From assembly GCA_022842465.1 (NCBI GenBank), contig JALHPN010000018.1, positions 1-64,000 of the forward strand: a stretch of 64,000 nt of DNA, read 5' to 3'. The notes under the pieces are model-generated. The model ran no database searches. It was given only the letters and a program-made list of their open reading frames with translations, and was not told the origin of the DNA. Of the stretch, positions 51,347-58,821 are shown piece by piece (within the stretch, counting starts at the first letter, position 1; the number at the start of each line of letters is the position of its first letter). Source of the DNA: Polyangiaceae bacterium (GTDB taxonomy: Bacteria; Myxococcota_A; Polyangia; Polyangiales; Polyangiaceae). The position numbers and the translations under genes were made by a program.

Positions 51347-52087
51347 ATGAAGACTCGCTCGATCGCACTCGCCCTCGCCGCCGTCCTCCTCGCGTCCGCG
51401 GCCGCGGCCGCCCCGACCGCCGGACCCGCGGTCACGCCGACGCTCAAGGAGAGGGAGCTCCCGAAGATCAAGACGCCGACGAAGCTCGAGGTGAAGAACG
51501 CCGCCGCGGTCCCCGGGGAGAAGCGCACGCTCGTCGCCACGCTCACCTCCGGGACGAACCCGCTGGCGGGCAAGTCCGTCTCCTTCCGCGTCGAGGGCAA
51601 GGACGGCACGACGGTGCCCGGCGGCGCGATCGACGTCGGCTCGGACGTGACCGACGCGCAGGGCACCGCCAAGGTGACGTTCAACGTCCCGGAGCTGGCG
51701 CAGGGCGCCTACAAGCTCGTCGCGAGCCACGCGGGCGACGCCCAGACGATGGGCTCGACCGACACGGGCAACTTCGGCGTCATCAAGGGGATCACGAAGA
51801 TCGAGCTCGGCGATCTCATCTGGGGCACCTACAAGAACGAGCCCGGCCCGAAGACGGGAAGCGTGATCGTGAAGCTCGTCCGCCAGAGCGACGGCGCGAC
51901 GCTCGCGAAGCCCGTCGTCATGACGGTGAACGGGCAGACGTGGACCGTCGGCGGACCGAACAGCACCGTCATCATGATCCCGCTCCCGACGAACGCGTCG
52001 ACGTGGAACGTGAAGGCGCAGTTCGAGGGCGACGCCGCGAACCAGGCGTCGTCGTCCCAGCGCACGTACACGAAACCGAACAGCTGA
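51347..52087 (+). CDS. secreted Ig-like-domain protein
   Basis: Protein of 246 residues with a signal peptide (ALALAAVLLASAAAAAP, cleavage near residue 22). Two bacterial Ig-like domains follow. The first, at about 45-140 (TKLEVKNAAAVPGEKRTLVA, KSVSFRVEGKDGTTVPG, TDAQGTAKVTFNVPELAQGA) is the Big/invasin-like type used in surface proteins. The second at about 145-240 has IELGDLIWGTYK and NVKAQFEGDAANQASSSQ. No enzyme motif. CGGAGG lies before the ATG. Exported to the periplasm or outside; probably a structural or binding protein. Confidence 0.82.
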   Translation: MKTRSIALALAAVLLASAAAAAPTAGPAVTPTLKERELPKIKTPTKLEVKNAAAVPGEKRTLVATLTSGTNPLAGKSVSFRVEGKDGTTVPGGAIDVGSDVTDAQGTAKVTFNVPELAQGAYKLVASHAGDAQTMGSTDTGNFGVIKGITKIELGDLIWGTYKNEPGPKTGSVIVKLVRQSDGATLAKPVVMTVNGQTWTVGGPNSTVIMIPLPTNASTWNVKAQFEGDAANQASSSQRTYTKPNS

Positions 52088-52113
52088 TCCCGCGTCGGAG
52101 ACGTGCCCGGCGC

Positions 52114-52797
52114 TCAGCGGAGCACGAAGTCGAACGCCGCGACGTAGGAGCCGAGCCCGGTCGCGCGCACCTCGAGCGCCAGCGACGGCTTGAACATGCC
52201 GTCGCTGGCGTTGTAGGGGTCGCCCGCGAAGTAGAGCTGGGTGACGAGCGGAGGACGCCCCGGCGCGCGGACGATGACGTGGAGGTGGCGGGGACGGTAG
52301 CGGTCGCCGTCGAGGTAGCGCCCGGGGACGATCGTCTCGACGCGGTACGCCCCGGCGCCGTCCGCGACGAAGACGCCGCGGAGGACGTCGCCGACCAGGT
52401 CGTACGCGCCGGCGTGGTCCGCCTGCCACACGTCCACGGTCGCTCCCCCGAGGCCCGCGCAGATTCCCCCCGCCGCACGGATCCGCCCTTCCACGACGAG
52501 GCGGTAGCCGCGCATGCCCGGGGTGACCAGGGAGGTGCGCGTCGGCGCACCGGGCCGGTAGTACGGGCCGAGCGGGTCGTCCTCCGTCTCCTCGCAGGAG
52601 GGCGTCGACGCGTCGGCGCCGCCGTCCTTCCGGAGCGCCTCCTCGGCCTCGACGAAAGGCGGCGCGTCGAGAGGCGCGGACGGCGCCGCCTCCTCGGCCT
52701 CCGCGCAGCCGGCGCCGAAGAGGAGCGTGCTCGTCGCCAGCGTGGTCTTCAGGAAGGCTCGGCGGGCGAGCCGCTCGTCGTCGGGGGGAGGAGACAT
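52114..52797 (-). CDS. intradiol ring-cleavage dioxygenase-like Tat lipoprotein
   Basis: Protein of 227 residues. The N-terminus has a twin-Arg motif (RRAFLKTTLATS) and a lipobox at Cys31, so a folded, possibly iron-loaded protein would be exported by Tat and lipid-anchored. The mature part has the intradiol dioxygenase pattern: DPLGPYYRPGAP, VDVWQADHAGAYD (first Tyr ligand), PGRYL (second Tyr ligand), YRPRHLHVIV (two His ligands) and TQLYFAGDP. Typical members open catechol or protocatechuate rings. An envelope location is unusual for that, so the substrate is open. GAGG lies upstream of the ATG. Confidence 0.88.
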   Translation of the reverse strand: MSPPPDDERLARRAFLKTTLATSTLLFGAGCAEAEEAAPSAPLDAPPFVEAEEALRKDGGADASTPSCEETEDDPLGPYYRPGAPTRTSLVTPGMRGYRLVVEGRIRAAGGICAGLGGATVDVWQADHAGAYDLVGDVLRGVFVADGAGAYRVETIVPGRYLDGDRYRPRHLHVIVRAPGRPPLVTQLYFAGDPYNASDGMFKPSLALEVRATGLGSYVAAFDFVLR

Positions 52798-52869
52798 GAC
52801 GCCTCGACGATGGCACGAGCTGTCGTAACGTGTATCAGGATGATCCTGACGTCGTCGTAAGGCCTGGCC

Positions 52870-54057
52870 TTACTTCGTGCTCTCGGGCAGCGCGACGCAG
52901 AACATGGCGCCGCCGGCCGGAGCGTCGTCGGCCCAGATCCTCCCCCCCATGCCGGTCACGGCGAGCCGGCAGAACGCGAGGCCGATCCCGCGGCCACGCG
53001 AGCTCTCGCTCTTGCTCTCGTAGAGCTCGAAGACGCTGTCGCGGTGCGACGGCGGCACGCCGGGTCCCGTGTCGGCGACGGAGATCACGACGTCGTCACC
53101 GGCGACGCGCGCGGAGACCTTCACCGTGCCCCCCGGAGGCGTGTGACGGAGCGCGTTGTCGAGGAGGTTCTCGAGCACGCGCGGGAGCAGCGCGCGATCT
53201 CCCCGGACGAAGAGCCCGCCGGTCTCGACCGCCAGCTCCACGCCGCGCGCGCGGCCGACCCGCTCGATCGCGCGCGTCGTCGACGACAGGAGCTCGTCGA
53301 CGTCGACGGGGGCCGGGCGGACGCTCATCGCGCCCGACCGCTCCGCGCGGATCGCATCGAGCAGGTCGAGGGTGAGGCCCCCGATCCGCCGCGACGCGGT
53401 CCCGATGTCCGCGCCGACCTCGCGCGCGAGGTCGGGCGTCACCACCGAGGTCTGGAGCTCCTCCGCGCAGATCTGGATGACGCCGAGCGCGTTCTTCACG
53501 TCGTGCGCGATGTACTCGATGAGCCGCTCCTTGCGCTGCTGCATCCGATCCAGCGCGGCGTTCGACGCGCGAAGGGAGATGAGCGTCTCCGCGTAGGACT
53601 TGAGCGCGACGAGCGCCCCCCGAGCACGCGACGAGAGCTCGTGGGGAACGTAGTCGATGATGCAGAGCGCGCCGAGCGCGTGACCGTTCGGCATGAGGAG
53701 AGGGGCGCCCGCGTAGAAGCGGATGTTCGGCGAGTCGAGCACGTACGGGTTCATCGAGAAGCGCGGGTCGCGGCGCGCGTCGTCGACGACGAGGAGGTCG
53801 CGCTCGAGGATCGTGTGGGCGCAGAACGCGTCGTCGCGCGGCCCCGCGTCGATGACGTCCCGACCCGCGAGGCGGCCCGCCTTCACCCACGAGGTGTGCT
53901 CGTCGACGACGGTGAGGAGGGCGACCGGCGCGTCGCAGAGCTCGCGCGCAATCCCCACGAGGCTCTCGAGCTCGGGGTCGTACGTGCGATCGAGAAGCCC
54001 GCTCTCGCGGAGCGCCGCGAGGCGCTCCGGCTCGTCTGCTGGCAACGGAGCCTTCAC
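52870..54057 (-). CDS. cytoplasmic GAF-domain sensor histidine kinase
   Basis: Kinase of 395 residues without membrane helices. Residues about 20-155 are a GAF domain (LVGIARELCDAPVALLTVVD, HTSWVKAGRL, AFCAHTILERDLLVVDDARR, GHALGALCIID). HisKA follows with IEYIAHDVKNALGVIQ, where the phospho-His is in HDVKN rather than HELRT. The HATPase domain has LENLLDNALRHTPPGG, DTGPGVPPSH and GRGIGLAFC. GTG at 54057 is the start, supported by a TAACGT box seven bases upstream. No response regulator is adjacent, so its partner is elsewhere. Confidence 0.93.
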   Translation of the reverse strand: MKAPLPADEPERLAALRESGLLDRTYDPELESLVGIARELCDAPVALLTVVDEHTSWVKAGRLAGRDVIDAGPRDDAFCAHTILERDLLVVDDARRDPRFSMNPYVLDSPNIRFYAGAPLLMPNGHALGALCIIDYVPHELSSRARGALVALKSYAETLISLRASNAALDRMQQRKERLIEYIAHDVKNALGVIQICAEELQTSVVTPDLAREVGADIGTASRRIGGLTLDLLDAIRAERSGAMSVRPAPVDVDELLSSTTRAIERVGRARGVELAVETGGLFVRGDRALLPRVLENLLDNALRHTPPGGTVKVSARVAGDDVVISVADTGPGVPPSHRDSVFELYESKSESSRGRGIGLAFCRLAVTGMGGRIWADDAPAGGAMFCVALPESTK

Positions 54058-54064
54058 CCACCTG

Positions 54065-54070
54065 ACGTTA
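54065..54070 (-). promoter_or_regulatory. putative leaderless -10 box TAACGT
   Basis: On the minus strand TAACGT lies seven bases before the GTG at 54057 and supports that start for the GAF histidine kinase. Confidence 0.4.
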
Positions 54071-54201
54071 GGGGGGACGCGAGCGGTCGTGAATTCCCCC
54101 TAGGGGGAATGGTCCCGCGACCCCGAACGAGCGGTTCGGTCGATGCGGCGCTGCTTCGCAGAATCCCGTCGAAGACGCCTTCGTCTGCGGCCGGGCCGTA
54201 G

Positions 54202-54207
54202 TAGCCT
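54202..54207 (+). promoter_or_regulatory. putative leaderless -10 box TAGCCT
   Basis: TAGCCT lies eight bases before the ATG at 54216. Confidence 0.38.
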
Positions 54208-54215
54208 GCCGCCCC

Positions 54216-55058
54216 ATGATCGCGTCCAAGCTCTCCGCCTTCGGCTCCCTCGCCGCCCTCTCGAGCGTGCTCACCTTCTCGTTCTCGGACGGCTGCAAGA
54301 AGGACGAGGGCGGGGCCGGCCTCGTGCCCGACGCGGCGGTGACGACGACGGCGCCGACGGCGACCACCCCGGCGACCCCCCAGGTCACCGATCCGAGCCA
54401 GTGCGCGAGCTGCCAGCTCGCGACCGTCGCCGGCTGGTCCTTCGAAGGCGTCTACCGCGACGCGACGTGCCTCGAGCCGATCGCGCAGACGGTGACCCCG
54501 ACCTGCGGGAGCGTCCCTGCCCCCGCCCCCGTGAGCGTCACGTATGTCGACACCGTCGGCGGACGGAAGGCGAACGAGGTCGCCAACGTCACGCTGAAGG
54601 AGCTCGTCGGCCCGGAGACCCCGAAGTTCCGCAAGGCGGGCACGGCCTGCGTGAAGGCGAACGAAGCGGCGGTCGCCGTCACGCCGACGGCGTGCGGCGG
54701 ACAGAAGGTGTGCCGCGACGCCAACGGCGCGCTCGCGTGCACGGGCTGCCGGACGCTCGCGAACGGCTGCCCGGACTACGAGGAGACGCGCACGTACGCG
54801 TCGATCGAGGACCCGGTCGCCTTCGGCGGAAAGCCGACCGCCGGGGGAGGCAACAACCTCTCGCGCCTGCGGACCTGCTGCGCGGCGATCGCCAGCGAAG
54901 CGAAGCGCCTCGGCAGCTCCCCGGAGGCCGGCCTCCTCATGAACGCCGCCGCCCAGTGCAACGCGCTCGTCGCCGCCGCCGGGCCGAACGGCAACGCCCC
55001 CGAGCTCGCGGCCGTGCGCGGCCTCCTGGCCGGTCGGAGCGTTCCCGGCTGCATGTGA
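54216..55058 (+). CDS. secreted Cys-rich protein, unknown function
   Basis: Protein of 280 residues with a hydrophobic N-terminus and Cys27 after FSFSDG, which may be a weak lipobox. A Thr/Pro linker follows. The mature part has many Cys residues: SQCASCQLATVAGWSFEGVY, GQKVCRDANG, ACTGCRTLANGCPDY. The end (RLRTCCAAIASEAKRLGSSP, AAAQCNALVAA) resembles small helical Cys domains seen in other Polyangiales lipoproteins. I do not recognise the family. The gene lies about 100 bp before the second IgGFc-type gene on the same strand. Confidence 0.7.
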   Translation: MIASKLSAFGSLAALSSVLTFSFSDGCKKDEGGAGLVPDAAVTTTAPTATTPATPQVTDPSQCASCQLATVAGWSFEGVYRDATCLEPIAQTVTPTCGSVPAPAPVSVTYVDTVGGRKANEVANVTLKELVGPETPKFRKAGTACVKANEAAVAVTPTACGGQKVCRDANGALACTGCRTLANGCPDYEETRTYASIEDPVAFGGKPTAGGGNNLSRLRTCCAAIASEAKRLGSSPEAGLLMNAAAQCNALVAAAGPNGNAPELAAVRGLLAGRSVPGCM

Positions 55059-55160
55059 GCGCGCCGAGACGCGCCGGAAATATCCGGAATCGATGACGAA
55101 GAGCGCCCTCGGGCGTTCGGGCGCTTGCTCCACGCGCAAACGGGAGTACACAGCGCCGCC

Positions 55161-56816
55161 ATGCGTCACCCTGTCCGGACCACCGTCGCGGCGTTCGTCG
55201 TCCTCCCGCTCCTCGTGATCGCCGCGGCCTGCGGCGGCAGCGACAAGCGCTCGGACTTCAACGCGGGCACCGCCGACCAGCCCACCGATCCGATCGGGGG
55301 CAGCTCCGGGAACCTCGGCGGCGAGGCCGGCGTCCGGCCGACCTCCTGCGACGAGGCCGCCGCGGCGAAGTCCTACGTCGGCTGTGACTACTGGCCGACG
55401 GTGACGGCGAACATCGTGCAGGGCGTGTTCGACTTCGCCGTCGCGGTCGCGAACGTCGGCACGGAGAAGGCGAACATCACCGTCACCGGCCCCGGCGGCA
55501 CGAACCAGCAGGTCGCCGTCGAGCCCGAGTCGCTCGGCGTCGTCTACCTGCCGTGGGTCCCGGAGCTGAAGGGCAACGAGTCGACCGGCCCGTCCGCGTC
55601 GGTCGTCGCGAAGACCGGGGCGTTCCACCTCGTCAGCGACAAGCCCGTGGTCGTCTACCAGTTCAATCCGATCGAGTTCAAGGCGTCGGGCGGCGCTCCG
55701 GGCAAGGACTGGAGCAAGTGCCGACGCATGTCGCTCACTGCGCCCGAGTGCTACTCGTACTCGAACGACGCGTCGCTCCTCCTGCCGAGCAGCGCGATGA
55801 CGGGCAACTACCGCGTCATGGGCTCGACGGGGTTCACGCGCCAGGGCGGCGGGGGGCTCTTCGGCGGCGGGACGACGAACATGAGCGCCACGCTCTCGAT
55901 CACGGCGACCGCGGACGCCACGAAGGTCGACGTCAAGCTCGGGCCGAAGGCCGACGTCCTCGCCGGCGGCGGCGTGAGCGCGGCGGCGGCCGGCGGCGTC
56001 GTCACCGTCACGCTCGCGAAGGGCGACGTCGTCCAGCTCGTCGCGAGGCCGGGCGTGAGCTTCGACTTCTCCGGCTCCGTCGTGAGCGCGGACAAGCCCG
56101 TCCAGGTCATCAGCGGCGTGCCCTGCCTCGACGTCCCGCAGAACGTCGTCGCCTGCGACCACGTGGAGGAGACGCTCTTCCCCGCCGAGACGCTCGGCAA
56201 GCGCTACGTCGTCATGACGCCGACCGGCCCGAAGAAGAACAGGGTCGGCCAGGTCGTTCGCATCTACGGCAACGAGGACGGGACGACGCTCACGTACCTC
56301 CCGTCGAAGCCGGCGGGCTGCCCCGACACCCTCGCCGCCGGCCAGGTCGGCGACTGCGGCACCGTCGCGACGGACTTCGAGGTCACGGGGGACAAGTCGT
56401 TCGGCATCGCCACGTTCCTGCTCGGCGGCGCGCAGGCGGACCCGGACTGGAACCCGAACACGATGAGCGAGCCGCAGGGCGACCCGTCGCAGAGCTTCGC
56501 GGTCGCGGTCGAGCAGTACCGGAAGAAGTACGTCTTCCTCGCGCCGACGGACTACAAGGCGAGCTTCGCCGACGTCGTCGCCCCCGAAGGCGCCAAGCTC
56601 CGCCTCGACGGGCAGGACGTCTCGGCGCAGCTCGAGAAGATCGAGGGCACGACGTTCGCGCGTGCACGGCTCTCGCTGGGCGCGGGGAAGAACGGCGCCC
56701 ACGTCCTCGATGCCGAGCAGCCCGTCGGCCTCCAGGTCATCGGCTACGGCGACAACACCAGCTACCAGTACCCCGGCGGGCTCAACCTCGAGCCCATCAC
56801 CGCCCCGCCGAAGTAG
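55161..56816 (+). CDS. IgGFc-binding-family lipoprotein, paralogue 2
   Basis: Lipoprotein of 551 residues, lipidated at Cys24 (IAAAC). It shares every block with the gene at 45580: AKSYVGCDYWPTVTANIVQG, FDFAVAVANVGTEKANITVT, FHLVSDKPVVVYQFNPIEF, SYSNDASLLLPSSAMTGNYR, VEQYRKKYVFLAPTDYKASF and YQYPGGLNLEPITAP. A Gly-rich insert (GGGGLFGGGTTN) is unique to this copy. It is likely a surface adhesion or coat protein. A weak TACACA box lies eight bases before the ATG. The two copies are on opposite strands and 8 kb apart, so this is not a simple tandem repeat. Confidence 0.88.
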   Translation: MRHPVRTTVAAFVVLPLLVIAAACGGSDKRSDFNAGTADQPTDPIGGSSGNLGGEAGVRPTSCDEAAAAKSYVGCDYWPTVTANIVQGVFDFAVAVANVGTEKANITVTGPGGTNQQVAVEPESLGVVYLPWVPELKGNESTGPSASVVAKTGAFHLVSDKPVVVYQFNPIEFKASGGAPGKDWSKCRRMSLTAPECYSYSNDASLLLPSSAMTGNYRVMGSTGFTRQGGGGLFGGGTTNMSATLSITATADATKVDVKLGPKADVLAGGGVSAAAAGGVVTVTLAKGDVVQLVARPGVSFDFSGSVVSADKPVQVISGVPCLDVPQNVVACDHVEETLFPAETLGKRYVVMTPTGPKKNRVGQVVRIYGNEDGTTLTYLPSKPAGCPDTLAAGQVGDCGTVATDFEVTGDKSFGIATFLLGGAQADPDWNPNTMSEPQGDPSQSFAVAVEQYRKKYVFLAPTDYKASFADVVAPEGAKLRLDGQDVSAQLEKIEGTTFARARLSLGAGKNGAHVLDAEQPVGLQVIGYGDNTSYQYPGGLNLEPITAPPK

Positions 56817-56842
56817 GCGCGCCCGTTGCAACGCGGACGGGC

Positions 56843-57031
56843 ATGAGCACGCCCGATCCGCGTCCGCCCGAGCCCCTGCCGACCCGTCCCGAGAAGGCGT
56901 CGCCCGAGGAAGCGCACGAGGTCGTGAACCCCGGGGATCCTGGGCCGACCGTGCTCGTGCCGCCGGCGACCGACGATCCGCGGACCGAGCCGCGGATCCC
57001 GCCGAAGGACGACATCCCACCCGGTGTGTGA
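56843..57031 (+). CDS. small proline-rich acidic protein (62 aa)
   Basis: Protein of 62 residues, mostly Pro, Glu, Asp and Thr, with no hydrophobic stretch; probably disordered. It resembles in size and composition the gene at 22104. It lies 26 bp after the IgGFc paralogue; a short stem, GCCCGT with ACGGGC, sits in that gap. The function is unknown. Confidence 0.45.
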   Translation: MSTPDPRPPEPLPTRPEKASPEEAHEVVNPGDPGPTVLVPPATDDPRTEPRIPPKDDIPPGV

Positions 57032-57088
57032 CGAGCTCGCCCGCCGGCCGTCGTCGTCGCGGGGCACGAACCATGGCATCCTCCTCGG

Positions 57089-58045
57089 GTGCCCGAGCAC
57101 GTCCGTCTCGCCCTCGCCTCGCTCGCCCTGGCCCTGACGACGACGAGCACCGCACACGCGCTGAGCCCGACCGATCCGGTCTCGGCGGCGGTGACCCAGG
57201 AGTGCTCGACGACCTCGGTGAGGGGCCTGTCGACCCAGCTCGTCGAGGAGATCTCGTGCCTCCGCCCGGGCTCGATGAAGAGCATCGACGGAGCCGAGGG
57301 GCTCGCGCTCGGGTCGGCCGTCTTCCCCTTTCTCCAGACGTCGGCCGCGGACGCGCTCCTCCGCGCGCGCGCCGCCCGTGGCACGACGATGAAGATCAAC
57401 TCGGCGCTCCGCACGCTCCCGCAGCAGTACCTCCTCTATCGCTGGTACCAGACGAAGCGCTGCGGGATCTCGCTCGCCGCCGCGCCCGGGAAGAGCAACC
57501 ACGAGGGCGCCATCGCCGTGGACATCGAGGACGCCGACGGGTGGCGCCCCGCGATGACGGACGCCGGCTTCCGCTGGCTCGGCGCGAGCGACCCCGTCCA
57601 CTTCGACTTCACGGGTCCCGGCGCCGTCGCGCTCGGCGGGCTGTCGGTCACCGCCTTCCAGCGCCTGTGGAACCGGAACAACGCGGACGACAGGATCGAC
57701 GAGGACGGCGCGTACGGCACCGAGACCGAGAAGCGGCTCGCCGCGGCGCCCGTCGGCGGCTTCCCGCGAGGCGCGGAGGGCTGCGCCGACGCAGGAGCAG
57801 AGGCGACACCGCTGCCGCCGGCGCCCCCGCCGGCCGTCGTCCCCGACGCGCAGGAGCCGATGAGCGACGACGGCTGCAGCGCGACGCCGGGACGCGGCGC
57901 GCGACGCGAGGACGGGATGTTCCTCGTCGCGCTCGCGGCGCTCACCGCGATCGTTCGTCGCCGTCGCTCACGGGCGCGCGTGCCTCGATCCCGTGCGCGC
58001 GTGGCGGCTTGCCACGATGACGTGCTCGCGCGGCGCGAGCGGTAG
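57089..58045 (+). CDS. secreted M15-type peptidase with MYXO-CTERM-like tail
   Basis: Protein of 318 residues with a signal peptide (ALASLALALTTTSTAHA). Residues about 95-175 resemble a VanY/D,D-carboxypeptidase M15 domain: TMKINSALRTLPQQYLLYRW, SNHEGAIAVDIED with zinc ligands His138 and Asp145, and DPVHFDF with His171. A short peptidoglycan-binding-like part follows (TAFQRLWNRNNADDRIDEDG). After a Pro linker comes DDGCSATPG with Cys263, a hydrophobic stretch and an Arg run, the MYXO-CTERM layout used to place proteins on the myxobacterial surface. The last 26 codons overlap the 3' end of the next, convergent gene. GTG at 57089 is the start. Confidence 0.83.
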   Translation: MPEHVRLALASLALALTTTSTAHALSPTDPVSAAVTQECSTTSVRGLSTQLVEEISCLRPGSMKSIDGAEGLALGSAVFPFLQTSAADALLRARAARGTTMKINSALRTLPQQYLLYRWYQTKRCGISLAAAPGKSNHEGAIAVDIEDADGWRPAMTDAGFRWLGASDPVHFDFTGPGAVALGGLSVTAFQRLWNRNNADDRIDEDGAYGTETEKRLAAAPVGGFPRGAEGCADAGAEATPLPPAPPPAVVPDAQEPMSDDGCSATPGRGARREDGMFLVALAALTAIVRRRRSRARVPRSRARVAACHDDVLARRER

Positions 58046-58597
58046 GTCCGGAGTGCGAAACGATCGCTCCTCCGACGGCGCGTCGCCCGGCTCCTGGACA
58101 TCCGGCACCGTCACCGTCTTCCGCAGCCGCGCCGCGAGCGCCATGCGGTCGCGACTGATCCGCTTCGCCCGCTCGGAGGTGCACCCGGTCGGGCCCTCTG
58201 CGTACCACGCGAGCGGATGTTCGGGGCACGCGCGCGCCGACTCCTGCAGCATGCGATACGCCGCGCTCACGCACTTGAGCGGGTCGGAGACGAGATCCTC
58301 GCCGCTCCAGCCCTCCGCGGTCTTCCGGCCCCACGGCAGGTTGATCTGGTAGGCGCAGAAGCTCGTAGGCGTCCTCTTCGTTCCGACATGATCGCCCACC
58401 GCGTCGGGTTTCAGAGAAGATTCGCGAAACGCGACCGCGACGAGGAACGCAGCCGTCTTCTTGCGATCGTCGTCGGCGCGGAAGAGCGGAGACTCGCGCT
58501 CGATCACGGTCGTGATCGCGGTCGCGAGAGCCTCGTGGGCGCGGGTCGGCGCGAGCGACGCCGTCGCCGCGAGGACCCAAGAGAGGAGCGTGGACAT
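57968..58597 (-). CDS. secreted lysozyme/transglycosylase-like protein
   Basis: Protein of 209 residues with a short signal (LLSWVLAATASLAPTRA). AFLVAVAFRESSLKPDAVGD at about 50-69 is the likely catalytic helix, with the Glu of FRES as the acid, and SFCAYQINLPWG follows as the G/Q-strand. Cys residues in LKCVSA, ACPEHPL and GCTSE may form disulfides. It is a paralogue of the gene at 21515 (shared ES-LKPDAV). GGAGG lies six bases before the ATG, which fixes the start. Its 3' end overlaps the M15 peptidase gene by 78 bp; both probably act on peptidoglycan. Confidence 0.75.
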   Translation of the reverse strand: MSTLLSWVLAATASLAPTRAHEALATAITTVIERESPLFRADDDRKKTAAFLVAVAFRESSLKPDAVGDHVGTKRTPTSFCAYQINLPWGRKTAEGWSGEDLVSDPLKCVSAAYRMLQESARACPEHPLAWYAEGPTGCTSERAKRISRDRMALAARLRKTVTVPDVQEPGDAPSEERSFRTPDLPLAPREHVIVASRHARTGSRHARP

Positions 58598-58821
58598 GAA
58601 ACCTCCGAAGCGCGGACGAGAGGCAAGCCGCGGGCCCGAGGACGAGGCCGATCGGCCTCATGCGACCGGCGTGTCGCACCGACGAACGGCCGTCTGACGG
58701 GCCTCCCGCTCGCGTCACCCGACCGCGCCGAGTACGTGCCGTAGAGACCCGAACGGGGGGTGATCTTTCGGCGTTCTCCGCGCTTGTGCGACGCGAGCGG
58801 GAGGCGCATACCCAAGGCACC

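Noticed and set aside
54054-57155. A 1,033-codon minus-strand frame
   Set aside because: It runs antisense through the IgGFc-type and Cys-rich genes, which have signal peptides and paralogues; no homology-like pattern is seen in the frame.
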